Of a stretch of 64,000 nt of DNA, positions 1-8,676 are shown one piece after another. Position 1 is the first letter of the stretch. The number at the start of each line of letters is the position of its first letter. The translations under genes and the position numbers were made by a program. This stretch comes from Rhodothermus sp. (GTDB lineage Bacteria; Bacteroidota; Rhodothermia; Rhodothermales; Rhodothermaceae): NCBI GenBank assembly GCA_030950375.1, contig JAUZRN010000010.1, positions 98,549 to 162,548 on the forward strand, read 5' to 3'. The notes beneath the pieces are model-generated. The model ran no database searches and was not told the origin of the DNA. It was given only the letters and a program-made list of their open reading frames with translations.

Positions 1-456
1 AGCCAGAATGGTCAGCGCCAGTACCGTTACAGCTACCTTGCCTGACCAGAGGCTCATATACACCCGACGCGTGCGATGTGCCAGCAAGGCTCCCCCCAGT
101 ACGATCAGGGCATCCCGCAACACGACAAACACGAAAAACCAGAGCGGTAGATCACCCCGCATTACCAGCGCCATCGATACCAGCCCTGCCGTTACTTTGT
201 CTGCCAGGGGATCAAGCACCTTCCCCCAGTCCGAAACCGTATGCGACCAGCGAGCCACCCGTCCATCAAACCAGTCTGTCACGATAGCCAGTAGGGCCAG
301 AGCCAACACCCATCGTAACGGCCCGTGCGTCAACACCAGATACGCCAGCGGAAAAGCCAGCACCAGCCGCAGCAGACTCAATGTATTGGGAATGGTCCAG
401 AAGCGCCCCAGCGGCAATAGCCGTCCCTTCATCTCTGTGGTATCCTGCGCGGGCAT
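1..456 (-). CDS. pgsA: CDP-alcohol phosphatidyltransferase (PgsA-like), 3' end outside window
   Basis: My reverse-strand translation starts MPAQDTTEMKGRLLPLGRFW and stays open to base 1 (152 codons), so the C-terminus is missing. It carries the CDP-alcohol phosphatidyltransferase signature D-x2-D-G-x2-A-R-x8-G-x3-D-x3-D, seen as DWFDGRVARW followed by GKVLDPLADK. The family transfers a phosphatidyl group from CDP-diacylglycerol to an alcohol; the WTIPNTLSLLRLVLA start suggests the glycerol-3-phosphate enzyme of phosphatidylglycerol synthesis, an integral membrane protein. It is the last visible gene of a minus-strand run, 55 nt after the HAD gene. Family assignment is firm; the alcohol acceptor is inferred. 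Confidence 0.85.
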   Translation of the reverse strand, partial: MPAQDTTEMKGRLLPLGRFWTIPNTLSLLRLVLAFPLAYLVLTHGPLRWVLALALLAIVTDWFDGRVARWSHTVSDWGKVLDPLADKVTAGLVSMALVMRGDLPLWFFVFVVLRDALIVLGGALLAHRTRRVYMSLWSGKVAVTVLALTILA

Positions 457-511
457 GTAGGCTTCCTCTTATCTTGCGTGGATAGCGCGGAAACATACGC
501 ACCAACGCGCT

Positions 512-1195
512 TTAGGTTTGAAGCGCAGCGAGCAGATCGTATAGCGTACGTCCTGCCGCCGCCACTGGAACGCCCAGCATCTCTTCAGGCACGCCCTGAC
601 GATTGACCTGAAATGTCCAGTACCCATAGGCAGCTGCTCCGGCTACATCCCAGCCATTGGCCGAAACAAAACCAATGGCCGTACGGGGCAGCTTCAACGC
701 AACTTCGACCAGCGCATAGACATGGGGATGTGGCTTGAAAACGCGTACCGCATCGGCACTAAACACCTGAACCAGATAGCGATCCAGTGCATGCTGTTCA
801 AGCAAAGCCTGTAGCTGCATAGCCGTGCCATTTGAGAGAACAACCAGCGTGTACCTCTTGACAAGCTGGTGAAGTACATCAGGCACTTCTGGAAACGGCC
901 GCAACGTGCGATATGCCTGCAGCAACCGGCCGTGATTTTCCGGTGTCAGGCTCAGACTCAACGATGCGGCGGCATAACGCAGGGCCTCGTCGGTCACCTG
1001 CTCAAAGTCGGCATACCGACCCATCAGGCTCCGTAGCCAGGTATATTCGAGCTGCTTCTGGCGCCAGCGCCGGCTGAGCTCGGCCCCATAGCCTGGAAAA
1101 ATGGCTTCACAAACTTTTTCGACCGACTGCACATCGAAAAGCGTCCCGAATGCATCGAACACCAGTGCCTTCAGGGTCTGCATCGCTCGTGCCAT
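512..1195 (-). CDS. HAD superfamily hydrolase, haloacid dehalogenase type II-like
   Basis: 227 aa. Motif I is ALVFDAFGTLFD near residue 10 (nucleophile Asp in DAFGT, the wording typical of type II haloacid dehalogenases rather than the DxDGT of phosphatases). Motif II is VLSNGT, motif III is the Lys in FKPHPHVY, and motif IV lies near GFVSANGWDVAGA. FxSxNxWDxxGA is the L-2-haloacid dehalogenase pattern. The gene starts one base after the stop of the sugar nucleotidyltransferase gene, so the two are probably cotranscribed. Actual substrate is unknown; many such proteins are not dehalogenases in vivo. Confidence 0.85.
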   Translation of the reverse strand: MARAMQTLKALVFDAFGTLFDVQSVEKVCEAIFPGYGAELSRRWRQKQLEYTWLRSLMGRYADFEQVTDEALRYAAASLSLSLTPENHGRLLQAYRTLRPFPEVPDVLHQLVKRYTLVVLSNGTAMQLQALLEQHALDRYLVQVFSADAVRVFKPHPHVYALVEVALKLPRTAIGFVSANGWDVAGAAAYGYWTFQVNRQGVPEEMLGVPVAAAGRTLYDLLAALQT

Positions 1196-1196
1196 T

Positions 1197-2459
1197 CTAT
1201 TCCGACGAAGGGGCGTGTACCTGCTCGAAGAGGGCCGTCAGCACAGCCCGTTCGGCGTCGTCGAGCATATGCTGGCGGCGTGCCATAACGGCCTCAGCCA
1301 CCTGTAATGCTTTCTCCAGCCGAAAGGGTACATAGCCCCCGGCCGGCGATCCCCAGGAAAACGACGACACATACCGGGCATGAAAGCCTGGGCCGTACAG
1401 ATTGCAACTGACCCCCACCACGGTGCCCGTGTTGAAGGTGGTGCCGATACTGGTTTTAGTATGATCCCCCATGAACAGTCCCAGAAACTGACGACCGGTT
1501 GGTTCAAAAGTCCCCAGGGCCTCATTGTACAGCGTCACCGGGCCGTAATCGTTGCGCAAATTCGAGCAAGTGGTACCAGCGCCCAAGTTGCACCAGCGGC
1601 CGATGTAGGCGTGCCCCAGAAAGCCATCATGTGCCTTATTGGAATAGCTGTGCACAATGCTGGTGTGCACTTCGCCACCCAGCTTGACCCATGGCCCTAC
1701 TACACAATTGCGCAGACGTGCCCCAACCCGCACTTCTGCTCGCTCACCCACAGCCACTGGACCTACCAGTACCGCTCCTTCCGAGACCACCGCACCTGGC
1801 CCTATGTAGATCGGACCCTCGCTGGCATTGAGAATCGCACCGGCCCGAATCGTTGCACCAGACGCCAGATGGATTTGCTCACGGGCTACCAGTACCGCGC
1901 CCGGCTGCACCACAGCCTGGCCGTCGGTGGCCTCCGGCCGTTCCCAGGTGGCTCGATCCGTTGCGAACGCCTGTTCCATCCAGTCAATCAGGTGCCAGAG
2001 CCGCCCAACGAGAGGCACTCCCTCTACCCTTTCTTCGGGCAGCTCGTCCAAGTAATCGGGCGCCAGCAACGCCCCGGGCAAGGGACACGCATGCCCTTCC
2101 GGGAGCCAGGCGGCTACCATCACGCCGTCTTGCATGAAGCGGCGGGCTGGTTCGCGGTCGGTTGCCGCCCGGCGAATGCGCGTCAGCACCTCGCCGGGCT
2201 CGGCCAACGCTCGACCGTTCCACAGCAATACCCCCCCGTCTATCTGCGCCGGATTCACTGGCAGACGATAAAGCCGCACAGCCACAGGCGCTATAGTGGC
2301 TCGGGCATGCAGACAGACAGCCGGCGGCTGCAACGCCCATATCGCCCGTTCCAGCAGGGTGGGCAGCCCCAACCGCAAATCGTAAACGGGCCGCGTATGC
2401 ACCAGCGGCGCTAAATGGATGGTTTCATGATCTTCAAAAACACAGAGCTTCCAGGACAT
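1197..2459 (-). CDS. GlmU-like putative sugar-1-phosphate nucleotidyltransferase with left-handed beta-helix
   Basis: 420 aa from ATG at 2459 (MSWKLCVFEDHETIHLAPL); an AAGGAAG lies about 10 nt upstream, so I prefer this to the longer open frame reaching 2642. The N-terminal part (PVYDLRLGLPTLLERAIW) resembles the Bacteroidota GlmU-like nucleotidyltransferase family. Residues about 230-400 hold hexapeptide repeats (GAILNASEGPIYIGPGAVVS, AYIGRWCNLGAGTTCSNLRN) expected to form a left-handed beta-helix acyl/uridyltransferase domain. Likely cytoplasmic, acting in activated-sugar or cell-envelope precursor metabolism. No true GlmU N-terminal GGxGTRM loop is visible, so the activity is uncertain. 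Confidence 0.8.
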   Translation of the reverse strand: MSWKLCVFEDHETIHLAPLVHTRPVYDLRLGLPTLLERAIWALQPPAVCLHARATIAPVAVRLYRLPVNPAQIDGGVLLWNGRALAEPGEVLTRIRRAATDREPARRFMQDGVMVAAWLPEGHACPLPGALLAPDYLDELPEERVEGVPLVGRLWHLIDWMEQAFATDRATWERPEATDGQAVVQPGAVLVAREQIHLASGATIRAGAILNASEGPIYIGPGAVVSEGAVLVGPVAVGERAEVRVGARLRNCVVGPWVKLGGEVHTSIVHSYSNKAHDGFLGHAYIGRWCNLGAGTTCSNLRNDYGPVTLYNEALGTFEPTGRQFLGLFMGDHTKTSIGTTFNTGTVVGVSCNLYGPGFHARYVSSFSWGSPAGGYVPFRLEKALQVAEAVMARRQHMLDDAERAVLTALFEQVHAPSSE

Positions 2460-2589
2460 GGCTTCAAGCTTCCTTGGAAAACCGGCTGCTTCTGCGACAA
2501 GATACGAAATGCCTGCCTGTGGACCGTCCCCAAATAGGCGAGCAGATGCCGAATGCTCTACAGGCCGCTGTCCGACTTTCCCCGGGCAT

Positions 2590-3930
2590 TTAGTAGCCCA
2601 ACAGGTGCCGTAAATTGAGCACCACGCCCAGCTCTGGACCACCCCCCACCAGATCGACGCCCCCGATCAACACAATCGGATCGGCCCGAAACACCAGCGC
2701 CGGCACCACAACAGGCCACGTTGCACGGTCGCCCCGATGTTCCCACCAACGCACCCCAATGGCCAAGGCCGGCTGTAGCCGTGACGTTAACCATCCGGAG
2801 AAGCCCAACAGACGCACGGACAGCTCTTCCGGCGCAGTACGCGAACGCTCCAGCACCGCCTCGTTCATACTCACCTGCAGCAGCACCCCCCAGTCAGGAC
2901 GTAATATTCCCCCCGTCAAACCAATCGGCGTGCGCCGCAGATTACCGGCATATCCCAGACCACCGCCAGCTACTGCCACCATGGCCACTACGGCCACCCC
3001 GGCCAGCGCAGCCGGTAGCAATGTCTCGTGCTCTTTGTCCTCTTTGTCCTCATTGTCTTTTTCGCTTCCCCGGAACCATCCGCGTCCGCTGCTTCGACCG
3101 CTCCGGCGACTTTCCACGGTCCGTGCACGCCCAACCGAACGCCCCATGCGTCGTGGCTTTCGGCCGACGACGGGGCTACCGCGCTTGCCAGCTCCCCGTA
3201 TCCCGATAACTTCGGCATCCACAATGACATCAATAAAAGGAGGAGCTGTTCGAGTTCGCACAATCGACCACGCCGTCAGGTGTCCATCTTCCTCCACCCC
3301 AAAAGCTATCCAATCAAGAGACAGGCTGTCAGCTACCAGACCAGCATTCGCCCAGACCTGCAGCGAATCGGAAGGGATCGGCCCGAACACCTCCTCGACT
3401 GGAAATGCGTAGGTGGCCGACTCGAACACCTCGGGCCACGGTCCCAGCGCCAGGCTATCGAAGTGCAGTGACCACTCGGCTACGGAACGTGCCGCCACGG
3501 CAAAGCAAATACGCACGCGCATTGCCTGCAGCAGCACATCTTCGGGCATCTGGTTCCAGAGCACCCGGCGTCCCCGGTACAGCCCCCAGGTGGCCGGATG
3601 CCAGGCCAAGGTAAAGGCCGCATACACCGTATCGGCCTTCACCTCATAGCGATAGCCCAGCGTCAGCGAATCCAGAAATGGCAACACCTCAATGCGTGAC
3701 CAGGGCCCCACCTCATCCCCCACCACCTGTGCCAACTCGGCTTCTGAAGCGGGCCAGTGCACGATCCGAAGTATGCCCTGCCGAACTTGCCTCTGTGCCT
3801 GTACGGACCCGAGCGAAGGGAGCATCAACAGTAATCCAAAAAGCAGCGAACGTCGCCAGACCTGAACAGGAATGATCATGCGCATGGACGATAGCTCTGT
3901 CCGGTTTACCCGCATGCTTGGTGTGAGCAT
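2590..3930 (-). CDS. Secreted hypothetical protein with acidic low-complexity linker
   Basis: 446 aa from 3930, where an AAGAAGGGG sequence sits about 10 nt upstream; ATGs at 3885 and 3879 are alternatives that place the signal peptide (RRSLLFGLLLMLPSLGSVQA) closer to the N-terminus. The first ~230 residues look like a periplasmic beta-rich domain. Then comes a basic Arg-rich stretch, a short acidic tract (EKDNEDKEDKEHE), one hydrophobic segment (AALAGVAVVAMVAVAGGGLG) and a C-terminal half reminiscent of outer-membrane or surface beta-strands. No family recognised. It starts 17 nt after the VWA gene and precedes the GlmU-like gene. Confidence 0.7.
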   Translation of the reverse strand: MLTPSMRVNRTELSSMRMIIPVQVWRRSLLFGLLLMLPSLGSVQAQRQVRQGILRIVHWPASEAELAQVVGDEVGPWSRIEVLPFLDSLTLGYRYEVKADTVYAAFTLAWHPATWGLYRGRRVLWNQMPEDVLLQAMRVRICFAVAARSVAEWSLHFDSLALGPWPEVFESATYAFPVEEVFGPIPSDSLQVWANAGLVADSLSLDWIAFGVEEDGHLTAWSIVRTRTAPPFIDVIVDAEVIGIRGAGKRGSPVVGRKPRRMGRSVGRARTVESRRSGRSSGRGWFRGSEKDNEDKEDKEHETLLPAALAGVAVVAMVAVAGGGLGYAGNLRRTPIGLTGGILRPDWGVLLQVSMNEAVLERSRTAPEELSVRLLGFSGWLTSRLQPALAIGVRWWEHRGDRATWPVVVPALVFRADPIVLIGGVDLVGGGPELGVVLNLRHLLGY

Positions 3931-3947
3931 GCTAAAAATCCCCTTCT

Positions 3948-5132
3948 TTAGCGGGCAACAACGGTGCCAGGCCTTGGTGCGTCCAGAGAAGCCAACAACT
4001 GGCCGAGCTGCTCCAGCGAAGTCAGATTATGCACGGGCAGGAAATGATCAATGTAAGGCAACGCGGCCCGCATGCCGCGCGTGAGCGGCTGATAGTGCGC
4101 ATAGCGCAACAATGGATTAAGCCAGATCAGCCGATAGCAACTGCGTTGCAACCGCGCGATTTCACGTGTCAGCAGTTCTGGATCCCCCCGGTCCAACCCA
4201 TCGCTGATGATGAGCACAACGCCACTGGCAGGTAGCACACGCCGCAACCAGCGATAATTGAACGCGCGTAATGCTTCGCCAATGCGCGTACCGCCCGACC
4301 AGTCCTGCACCGTGCGCCCCACTTCGGCCAGTGCCACATCTACATCGCGCAGGCGAAGCTGATGCGTGATTCGTGTCAGACGTGTACCAAAGACAAAACT
4401 TTCAACCCGCCGAAGTCCACCCGTTATCGCATGCAGGAAGTGCAGAAGCAGTCGGCTGTAGCGCTCCATGGAGCCACTGATATCGCAGAGCGCTACCAGC
4501 ACCCGGGACTTATAGCGCGGCAACCGCATGGCCAGATGCAACACTTCACCCTGCCGGCGCAGTGCCTGGCGTAGAGTACGACGCAGGTCAGGACGTCCCC
4601 GCCTTCCTCCAGGCTGCCAGCGACGTGTGCGCCGTGGCGGCATCGGCCAACGTAAGGTGCGCAAAAAGGCCCGCACGGCGGCTTCCTCTTCGGCTGTCAT
4701 CTGCGCAAAGTCTTTGTGACGCAGCACCTCATCAGCGCTGTAGGTCAATACCAGCTCCACTTCCTGCTCTTCGGCCGCGGAGGAATCAGGGCGTGACCGA
4801 TCCGAACGCAGTGCTTCCAGCGCCCGCGCCATACCCGGCGGCGGGGTAGGCGACACCGGTGCGCGGGGCAGCAGCGCCGCCAGCTCTTCGGGCAGTGGCA
4901 TCCGCCCCTGCCAGAATAACTGAAACACCTGATGGAAAAGCACTGCCTCGCTCTGCCGCCGCACAAATACGCTGAACAGGGCCTGCCGCACATCCTCCCG
5001 CTGCACCACACCCACCAGCTCCACAGCCCGTAGCGCATCCAGCACCTGATCGGTGCCAATCACCAGCCCGGCCCGGCGTAACGCCTGCGCAAAGGCCACA
5101 ATCCGCGCGGTAATGTCTCCCCGACGATCCAT
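3948..5132 (-). CDS. VWA domain-containing CoxE-like protein
   Basis: 394 aa. The C-terminal half is a von Willebrand factor A domain with MIDAS motif DISGS (in VLVALCDISGSMERYS) and a later Asp in LIISDGLDRGDPE. The N-terminal part (TARIVAFAQALRRAGLVIGT) is the typical CoxE/YeaD helical region. CoxE family proteins work with MoxR/CoxD AAA ATPases to mature cofactor-containing enzymes, classically the molybdenum CO dehydrogenase. It lies 6 nt after the MoxR gene, so the pair is certainly an operon. The molybdenum hydroxylase operon at 9.5-13.3 kb is a plausible client, but it is 3.4 kb away and separated by other genes. Confidence 0.85.
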   Translation of the reverse strand: MDRRGDITARIVAFAQALRRAGLVIGTDQVLDALRAVELVGVVQREDVRQALFSVFVRRQSEAVLFHQVFQLFWQGRMPLPEELAALLPRAPVSPTPPPGMARALEALRSDRSRPDSSAAEEQEVELVLTYSADEVLRHKDFAQMTAEEEAAVRAFLRTLRWPMPPRRTRRWQPGGRRGRPDLRRTLRQALRRQGEVLHLAMRLPRYKSRVLVALCDISGSMERYSRLLLHFLHAITGGLRRVESFVFGTRLTRITHQLRLRDVDVALAEVGRTVQDWSGGTRIGEALRAFNYRWLRRVLPASGVVLIISDGLDRGDPELLTREIARLQRSCYRLIWLNPLLRYAHYQPLTRGMRAALPYIDHFLPVHNLTSLEQLGQLLASLDAPRPGTVVAR

Positions 5133-5138
5133 CGCCCC

Positions 5139-6095
5139 TCACCCTGCCCCCATTCGTGCTGCCTCCAGCAGACGTGCCTGCACCTCCGGCCGAAGCGCTA
5201 TCTCCAGATCATCCCGGTATTTGAGCAGCGCGCCGAGGGTCTCCGAGACCGTTGCCGCATCCAGCTCGCTGTGGTCCAGCGCCAGCAGCGCTTCCGCCCA
5301 GTCGAGCGTTTCGGCCACACCAGGCGGCTTATACAGATCTTCTTCACGCAATGCCTGCACAAAGGCAACAACCTGCCGAGCCAGCTGCTCGGCCAGTCCA
5401 GGCACGCGCCGCCGCACAATGGCCAGTTCTTTTTCAAAGGACGGATATTCCACCCAGTAGTAAAGACAACGCCGTTTAAGCGCGTCGTGAATCTCACGCG
5501 TGCGGTTCGAGGTGATCACAACAACTGGCGGCACCTCGGCGCGAATGGTGCCCAGCTCAGGAATCGAAATCTGAAAATCCGATAGTAACTCCAGCAAAAA
5601 GGCCTCAAATTCTTCGTCGCTACGGTCCAGCTCGTCAATCAACAGCACCGGTGCCTGCCCGTCACGACTCTGCTGCACAACCTGCAACAGGGGCCGCGCA
5701 ATCAAAAAGTCCGGACTAAAGATCTCAGCCAGCAGCCGATCACGGTCGACATGGCCGGTTGCTTCCGCCAACCGGATCTGCAACATTTGCCGGGCATAAT
5801 TCCACTCATAGACGGCCGTGTGTACGTCGAGCCCTTCGTAGCACTGCAACCGGATAAGCGGTACCTGCAACATGCGCGCAAGCACTTTAGCAACTTCGGT
5901 CTTACCAACACCGGGCTCGCCTTCCAGAAAAAGCGGCCGTCGCATCCGAAGCGCCAGAAAAATCGTTGTAGCCAGGCTTCGCTCGGCCACATAGTCGTGT
6001 GCGGCCAGCGCCTGCTGCACCGCCTCAATGGATTGAGGAATCACCACGTCTGACCCCCAATTGGCTTTAACAAATCCGAAAAGCGTAGCACGCAC
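5139..6095 (-). CDS. MoxR-family AAA ATPase (CoxD-like)
   Basis: 318 aa, GTG start at 6095. Walker A is LEGEPGVGKTEVAK near residue 60 and Walker B is VLLIDELDRSDEEFE. Sensor-1 is in VVVITSNRTREIHDALKRR, which also carries the arginine-finger region. MoxR ATPases act as chaperones that insert or reorganise metal cofactors together with a VWA partner; here the partner is the next gene. It lies 21 nt downstream of the HxlR regulator, so the regulator may be cotranscribed. Family is secure; the client enzyme is inferred. Confidence 0.88.
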   Translation of the reverse strand: MRATLFGFVKANWGSDVVIPQSIEAVQQALAAHDYVAERSLATTIFLALRMRRPLFLEGEPGVGKTEVAKVLARMLQVPLIRLQCYEGLDVHTAVYEWNYARQMLQIRLAEATGHVDRDRLLAEIFSPDFLIARPLLQVVQQSRDGQAPVLLIDELDRSDEEFEAFLLELLSDFQISIPELGTIRAEVPPVVVITSNRTREIHDALKRRCLYYWVEYPSFEKELAIVRRRVPGLAEQLARQVVAFVQALREEDLYKPPGVAETLDWAEALLALDHSELDAATVSETLGALLKYRDDLEIALRPEVQARLLEAARMGAG

Positions 6096-6116
6096 ATGCC
6101 GCCCGAACGTTTCTGG

Positions 6117-6437
6117 TCAACCCGGCACCCGAAGATAACGCCGTCCCCACGCCTCAATCGCCTGCATCACCTCCTCCAGTGCCCGTCCAGCTTCTGTCAG
6201 ACTGTAGCAGGTACGGGGCGGCATGTACGACGTTATCTCTTTTTCGATCACACCCAGCGCGGTCAATCGCTCCAGCCGCTGCGCCAACGTGGCGGAGTTG
6301 CACCCTCCGATAGCCCGCGCCAGCTCGTTGAACCCCCGCGGCGCCTCTAACAGCGCCCGGATGATGTGCAACGTCCACTTCTCCTGCAATAACTCGATCG
6401 CTGCATAAACCGGACAGAAACGTTCCCCTTGCTTCAC
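6117..6437 (-). CDS. HxlR-type winged-helix transcriptional regulator
   Basis: 106 aa with a GTG start (MKQGERFCPVYAAIELLQEK). The HxlR hallmarks are visible: CPVYAAIELLQEKWTLHIIRAL, FNELARAIGG, LAQRLERLTALGVIEKE and YSLTEAGRAL. The N-terminal Cys8 is in the position that senses oxidants or electrophiles in several HxlR/YodB/HypR members. It is divergent from a DoxX gene; the spacer holds inverted repeats likely to be its operator. The HxlR-DoxX pairing is common and suggests control of a redox or quinone-stress response. Confidence 0.9.
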   Translation of the reverse strand: MKQGERFCPVYAAIELLQEKWTLHIIRALLEAPRGFNELARAIGGCNSATLAQRLERLTALGVIEKEITSYMPPRTCYSLTEAGRALEEVMQAIEAWGRRYLRVPG

Positions 6438-6496
6438 TGCTCAAAGGTTCACAGTTCGTTACACAGTTTACAATCTAAAGTGCTTGACTTTGCAAA

Positions 6497-6523
6497 TCAA
6501 CAACATTTATTTGTTGAAACAAA
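6497..6523. promoter_or_regulatory. Overlapping inverted repeats between hxlR and doxX
   Basis: Two perfect inverted repeats overlap here: TCAACAA-N7-TTGTTGA (6497-6517) and TTTGTT-GA-AACAAA (6510-6523). The spacer is AT-rich unlike its surroundings and lies 23 nt upstream of the doxX ATG. HxlR proteins bind as dimers to such dyads between divergent genes, so this is the likely operator. Binding is inferred. Confidence 0.55.
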
Positions 6524-6545
6524 CAATAACCAACCGGCAACATCC

Positions 6546-6911
6546 ATGGAGGGCGTATTCTGGGTAGGCCGCATCCTGTTTGGTGGATACTTTGTGCTGA
6601 GCGGCCTGAATCACCTGCTTCAGCTAAATCAGATGGCATCGTATGCGGCCACTAAAAAGGTACCGGCACCCAAACTGGCAGTTATCGTCACAGGCCTGAT
6701 GTTGCTGGCCGGCGGTCTGAGTGTTCTGACCGGCCTGTATGTACAGCTCGGTCTGTGGTTGCTGGTCATCTTCCTGGTGGTTGTGACGCCCTGGATGCAC
6801 AATTTCTGGACCGTGCAAGATTCTATGCAACGCATGGGCGAACAGGTAAACTTCTTCAAAAATGTCGGGTTGCTGGGTGCCACGCTACTGCTGCTGTACC
6901 TCTGGAGCTAA
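6546..6911 (+). CDS. DoxX family membrane protein
   Basis: 121 aa from ATG at 6546 (MEGVFWVGRILFGGYFVLSG); the longer frame back to 6429 would run through the operator region and is unlikely. Four hydrophobic segments and the motif GGYFVLSGLNHLLQLNQMASYAA followed by PAPKLAVIVTGLMLLAGG are typical of DoxX/SURF4-like proteins of the inner membrane. Family members are linked to thiosulfate:quinone oxidoreductase subunits or to redox-stress complexes. Probably repressed by the divergent HxlR regulator. Confidence 0.85.
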   Translation: MEGVFWVGRILFGGYFVLSGLNHLLQLNQMASYAATKKVPAPKLAVIVTGLMLLAGGLSVLTGLYVQLGLWLLVIFLVVVTPWMHNFWTVQDSMQRMGEQVNFFKNVGLLGATLLLLYLWS

Positions 6912-7602
6912 GAGCGCCGTGCTATGGCCGTGTTGTCCGGAAAGCAATGGTTTTTGCTGATGCGTTCCACGTGCCCGTGCTAACGAAAGCATGGAAGCGA
7001 GCGGTTACTGGACTGCTGCGTGGAGGATCTGTTGCCGGAACAGCCCCTGATCGTACGGATCCGGAACCACTACCCGAAAGCGCCTCCTGATCTGACCACA
7101 GAGACGTCTTGATAGCGCCGTGATTTTGCAGGCCAAGTAAGCTGCTTCAAGCACGGAAAATCTGTGATCAGCTACTGTGGATCTGAATGGCGCTGACGCG
7201 CTGCGCGGGCGGGCGCGCGGCGTTGCATCGTTGCTGACCGAAGTGCCCGACAAGGTCAGGGGGCATTCCACGTGGTCTATACCTCGACCGCTTGTCAATG
7301 CTTTACGGGAAGCGCGAAGTATGGTCCTTCCACCAGCTATCAAACTACAATAGAATCGAATACGAACGCGGACGATCGCCAATGGCCCGTGAACAGTTCG
7401 AAACATTCTGTACGCTGTATAGCGTCAGCTTTGTAGGTAACTCGCAGGAAGGGAGCGCAAAGAGGCTCTATCCGTCTCCTGAACTGTTCGAGTACGACTG
7501 TTTTCGCTCCCGCCTCACGGCCCTGTCACAGGGTAAGGAGGCACTCCAAGGCAGAAGGTGCCGAGCGTAATTCTACGCAAACAGACTGCGCTGCAGATTA
7601 AG
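6912..7602. other. Gene-poor stretch, possible decayed coding remnant
   Basis: About 690 bases without a convincing gene. A short open frame on the plus strand ending with TGA near 7110 reads ERLLDCCVEDLLPEQPLIVR then IRNHYPKAPPDLTTETS. It looks protein-like but has no start and is preceded by a stop, so it may be the tail of a lost gene. The frames at 7005-7406 (minus) and 7292-7570 (plus) have composition unlike neighbouring genes. No RNA gene or repeat recognised. Confidence 0.4.
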
Positions 7603-8529
7603 TCAGTTCATTGCCATGAGTAATCCAGCCGCATCCAACAGAAAGATCTCGACACGATTATGGGAAGCGTTGTAGCCGGTACCGGCCATGTAGCGTCCGT
7701 TGTACGACACGACGGGTGCTCCCCAGAACATAGACCCGTGCGACAGCAACCCATCATATACCTTGCTCAACCGCTGCATCTTACCTTTTTGCCAGTGGAA
7801 CGTATGCCAGATTCCCTCTTTATCCTGCGCAACGCCGACGATCACCGTACCGTCTTCGGACACCCAGACGGCCTTGCTATCCCATCCTCCCAGTGTGCCC
7901 AGATCTTCCATACCCCTTTCGGCCGTCCACCGAAAAGCCCGGCGTCGTCCCCGCGCATCTTCAGCCATCCCCACCACGACACGCCCATTGGCCGATACGG
8001 CCAATGCCTGGCTCCAGTTGCCTCCCAGCGTGCCCAGATCTTCCATGCCCCTTTCGGCCGTCCACCGAAAAGCCCGAAACCGCCCCGACGCATCTTCGGC
8101 CATGCCCACTACCACACGCCCATCAGCCGACACCGCCAATGCCTCGCTCTCCGAGCCCCCCAGCGTGCCCAGATCTTCCATGCCTCCCTCCACACTCCAA
8201 CGGAACGCCCGCGCATGGCCGTAGCCACTCTCGGCCATTCCGACCACCACGCGTCCATCTCCAGATACAGCCAGGGCCTGACTCCGCAGCCCCCCCAGAG
8301 TGCCCAGCTCCTGTACGCCTTCCCAGACAGTCCACCGAAAGGCCTTACTTCGTCCCTGCTCATCACGGGCAACTCCAACCACCACCCCACCGTTAGCCGA
8401 AACCCCCGTCAATCGATGTACGGCAAGCTCTCGCAACTCAACCCATGTAAACGATTGTCCCTGAACGCTCCTCCCCGCTATTACCAGGCAAAACAGCATG
8501 GCCGCCCAGATCCGCACCAAGCACTTCAT
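7603..8529 (-). CDS. Secreted HAF-repeat (beta-propeller-like) protein
   Basis: 308 aa from ATG at 8529 (MKCLVRIWAAMLFCLVIAG), chosen because it gives a clean signal peptide ending SVQGQ. The body has tandem repeats of about 39-40 residues built on the unit L-x-V-S-x-[DN]-G-x-V-V-V-G-x-A, FRW-T/S and GTLGG, the extracellular HAF repeat. At least five units can be counted between residues 40 and 255. The middle units are nearly identical at DNA level (about 120-bp periodicity), implying recent internal duplication. Likely an exported repeat protein; function unknown. Confidence 0.85.
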   Translation of the reverse strand: MKCLVRIWAAMLFCLVIAGRSVQGQSFTWVELRELAVHRLTGVSANGGVVVGVARDEQGRSKAFRWTVWEGVQELGTLGGLRSQALAVSGDGRVVVGMAESGYGHARAFRWSVEGGMEDLGTLGGSESEALAVSADGRVVVGMAEDASGRFRAFRWTAERGMEDLGTLGGNWSQALAVSANGRVVVGMAEDARGRRRAFRWTAERGMEDLGTLGGWDSKAVWVSEDGTVIVGVAQDKEGIWHTFHWQKGKMQRLSKVYDGLLSHGSMFWGAPVVSYNGRYMAGTGYNASHNRVEIFLLDAAGLLMAMN

Positions 8530-8676
8530 AGCTATTTTGGGTTTGTAGTCACAATGTTCGCTATTACCGCGAGCCGTCCTGAAGGCCGAGATGCCCCCCA
8601 TTCAGTATCGGTCGGTGCCTCCAGAAGTTTAACGGTTTTCCGCATCTACCTCTATGCACCGAAAGGTGGGGCTTGT

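Noticed and set aside
468..477. TTATCTTGCG on the plus strand resembling the -7 box at 18547
   Set aside because: No TTG at a useful distance and no plus-strand gene follows.
1380..2414. 344-aa plus-strand open frame
   Set aside because: Antisense to the GlmU-like gene, whose hexapeptide repeats are unmistakable.
3026..3056. Short repeat TCTTTGTCC, considered as a CRISPR-like or regulatory repeat
   Set aside because: It encodes the acidic EDKEDK tract of the secreted protein and has no spacer structure. No CRISPR array was found anywhere in the window.
7005..7406. 133-aa minus-strand open frame
   Set aside because: Arg/Ser-rich shadow-like composition, no family resemblance.
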